A DNA stretch of 64,000 nucleotides from Demequina phytophila (GTDB lineage: Bacteria > Actinomycetota > Actinomycetes > Actinomycetales > Demequinaceae), in the NCBI RefSeq assembly GCF_000971135.1, contig NZ_BBLW01000005.1, positions 1 to 64,000 on the forward strand, written 5' to 3'. This document shows positions 63,037 through 64,000 of the stretch, in pieces (within the stretch, counting starts at the first letter, position 1; each line of letters opens with the position of its first letter). The position numbers and the translations under genes are program-made. The notes below the pieces were generated by a model. That model saw only the letters and a list, made by a program, of their open reading frames with translations. It ran no database searches and was not told where the DNA came from.

Positions 63037-64000
63037 ATGACCCACACCTCCGAGCCCGTCGGCGCGTCCGAGCGCAGGGGCCCGCTCCGTGCCGGCGACC
63101 GCGTCCAGCTGACCGACGCCAAGGGCCGCCACCACACCATCATCCTCACGCCCGGCAAGCAGTTCCACACGCACCGCGGCCTGTTCCACCACGACGACGT
63201 CATCGGCCAGCCCGAGGGCACGGTGGTGACCAACACCGCCGGCTTCGACTACCTGGTGCTTCGTCCGCTGCTGAGCGACTTCGTGCTGTCGATGCCGCGC
63301 GGCGCCGCCGTCGTGTACCCCAAGGACGCCGGGCAGATCGTGCAGATGGCCGACATCTATCCGGGCGCCCGCGTGGTCGAGGCTGGCGTGGGCTCCGGCG
63401 CGCTCACCATGTCGCTGCTGCGCGCCGTCGGCGATCAGGGTCGCCTGGTGAGCATCGAGCGCCGCGAGGACTTCGCGGACATCGCCCGCGCCAACGTCGT
63501 GTCGCACTTCGGAGGCGCGCACCCCGCGTGGCGCCTCGAGATCGGCGACTTCGCCGACCGCGTGGGCGACGCGTTCGAGCCGGGCACCGTCGACCGCATC
63601 ATCCTCGACATGCTCGCGCCGTGGGAGAACATCGACGCGGCGGCCGATGCGCTGGCCCCGGGCGGCGTGTTCCTCGCGTACGTCGCGACCACCACGCAGC
63701 TGTCCCGCCTCGCGGAGGACCTCCGCGAGCACGGCGGCTACACCGAGCCGCGCGCCTGGGAGTCGATGGTGCGCACGTGGCACCTCGAGGGCCTCGCGGT
63801 GCGCCCCGATCACCGCATGATCGGGCACACCGGCTTCCTGCTCACCGCGCGCCGCATGGCGCCCGGCGTCGAGCCGCCGCGCCGCACCCGCCGTCCCGCC
63901 AAGGGCTCGTACCCGACGACCGACGGCGAGTGGAGCCCCGAGGACGTCGGGGAGCGTCCGGTGAGCGAGAAGAAGATCCGCAAGGTACGCCGCGACGCGA
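63037..64000 (+). CDS. trmI: tRNA (adenine-58-N1)-methyltransferase TrmI, partial at the window end
   Basis: Open from the ATG at 63037 to the last base (321 residues visible, no stop reached). SAM motif I is VVEAGVGSGALTMSLL (about 113-128), preceded by the family's RGAAVVYPKDAGQIV, and IILDMLAPW (about 189-197) holds the catalytic Asp. Residues 1-70 are the small N-terminal beta domain. It methylates A58 of tRNAs (Rv2118c in M. tuberculosis). The basic tail beyond about 280 (PRRTRRPAKGS) is longer than the core enzyme. Proteasomal ATPase genes usually follow. Confidence 0.94.
   Translation, partial: MTHTSEPVGASERRGPLRAGDRVQLTDAKGRHHTIILTPGKQFHTHRGLFHHDDVIGQPEGTVVTNTAGFDYLVLRPLLSDFVLSMPRGAAVVYPKDAGQIVQMADIYPGARVVEAGVGSGALTMSLLRAVGDQGRLVSIERREDFADIARANVVSHFGGAHPAWRLEIGDFADRVGDAFEPGTVDRIILDMLAPWENIDAAADALAPGGVFLAYVATTTQLSRLAEDLREHGGYTEPRAWESMVRTWHLEGLAVRPDHRMIGHTGFLLTARRMAPGVEPPRRTRRPAKGSYPTTDGEWSPEDVGERPVSEKKIRKVRRDA

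Overview
The window is 64 kb of very GC-rich DNA (I estimate above 70% G+C) with short gaps, frequent ATGA/GTGA stop-start overlaps and many GTG starts. The gene content (SUF system with SufR, SteA/SteB, TlyA, MmyB-type regulators, ImuA'/ImuB/DnaE2, PAC2 protein, TrmI) is that of an actinomycete. Local gene orders match blocks known from Mycobacterium and Streptomyces, but the missing mycolate genes and the overall character suggest a Micrococcales member (Cellulomonas/Demequina-like). I cannot fix the genus from sequence alone.

Layout. 0-3.6 kb: TPR protein, YccF protein and a Ski2-like helicase. 3.7-14.9 kb: a conserved block parallel to M. tuberculosis Rv1691-Rv1700: a large Arg/Asp repeat protein with TPR-like and acidic domains, HAD phosphatase, a 57-aa protein, tlyA, nadK, recN, steA, steB/mctB, pyrG and a Nudix hydrolase. 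14.9-17.0 kb (minus): ilvA and ctaA. 17.2-23.65 kb: the suf operon (sufR-B-D-Rieske ferredoxin-C-S-U-T), closed by a perfect 38-bp palindrome. 23.7-29.0 kb: an accessory-looking patch with an alpha/beta hydrolase, an SDR, three tandem MmyB-type regulators (the middle one has no HTH), an FMN reductase and a DUF1697 protein. 29.0-31.1 kb: biotin ECF transporter bioY-bioM-bioN. 31.2-37.0 kb: ABC-F protein, small membrane protein, SURF1, fabG-fabI, SixA and a GH105-like hydrolase. 37.0-37.3 kb: a gene-free stretch with a 27-nt inverted-repeat element. 37.3-41.7 kb: serB, glgC and glgA, an ABC ATPase, and an Rrf2 regulator next to a TauE exporter with an operator-like palindrome on its promoter. 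42.8-46.4 kb: NfeD and SPFH proteins, a DUF2157 membrane protein and a SpoU methyltransferase. 46.4-52.3 kb: the SOS mutasome imuA'-imuB-dnaE2 behind two overlapping LexA boxes. 52.3-55.2 kb: OsmC, small membrane proteins, tRNA-Leu(GAG) and a polytopic glycosyltransferase-like protein. 55.3-64 kb: M20 peptidase, DUF5703, an acidic protein, aldo/keto reductase, uppP, PAC2, HAD, RecB-like nuclease, M50 protease and trmI (cut by the window end), resembling the M. tuberculosis Rv2141c-Rv2118c neighbourhood upstream of the proteasome genes.

Two window-wide patterns stand out. First, an 8-mer core GACGATGC, usually inside GGGACGATGCGG, occurs about 37 times by eye on both strands. It concentrates in gaps, just behind stop codons and in non-conserved C-terminal tails, and inverted copies often make hairpins. 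This is the best candidate for an undescribed element. Second, about 24 gene starts carry a TANNNT hexamer 5-8 nt upstream of the start codon. That is the layout of leaderless actinobacterial promoters, and it fixes several start sites.
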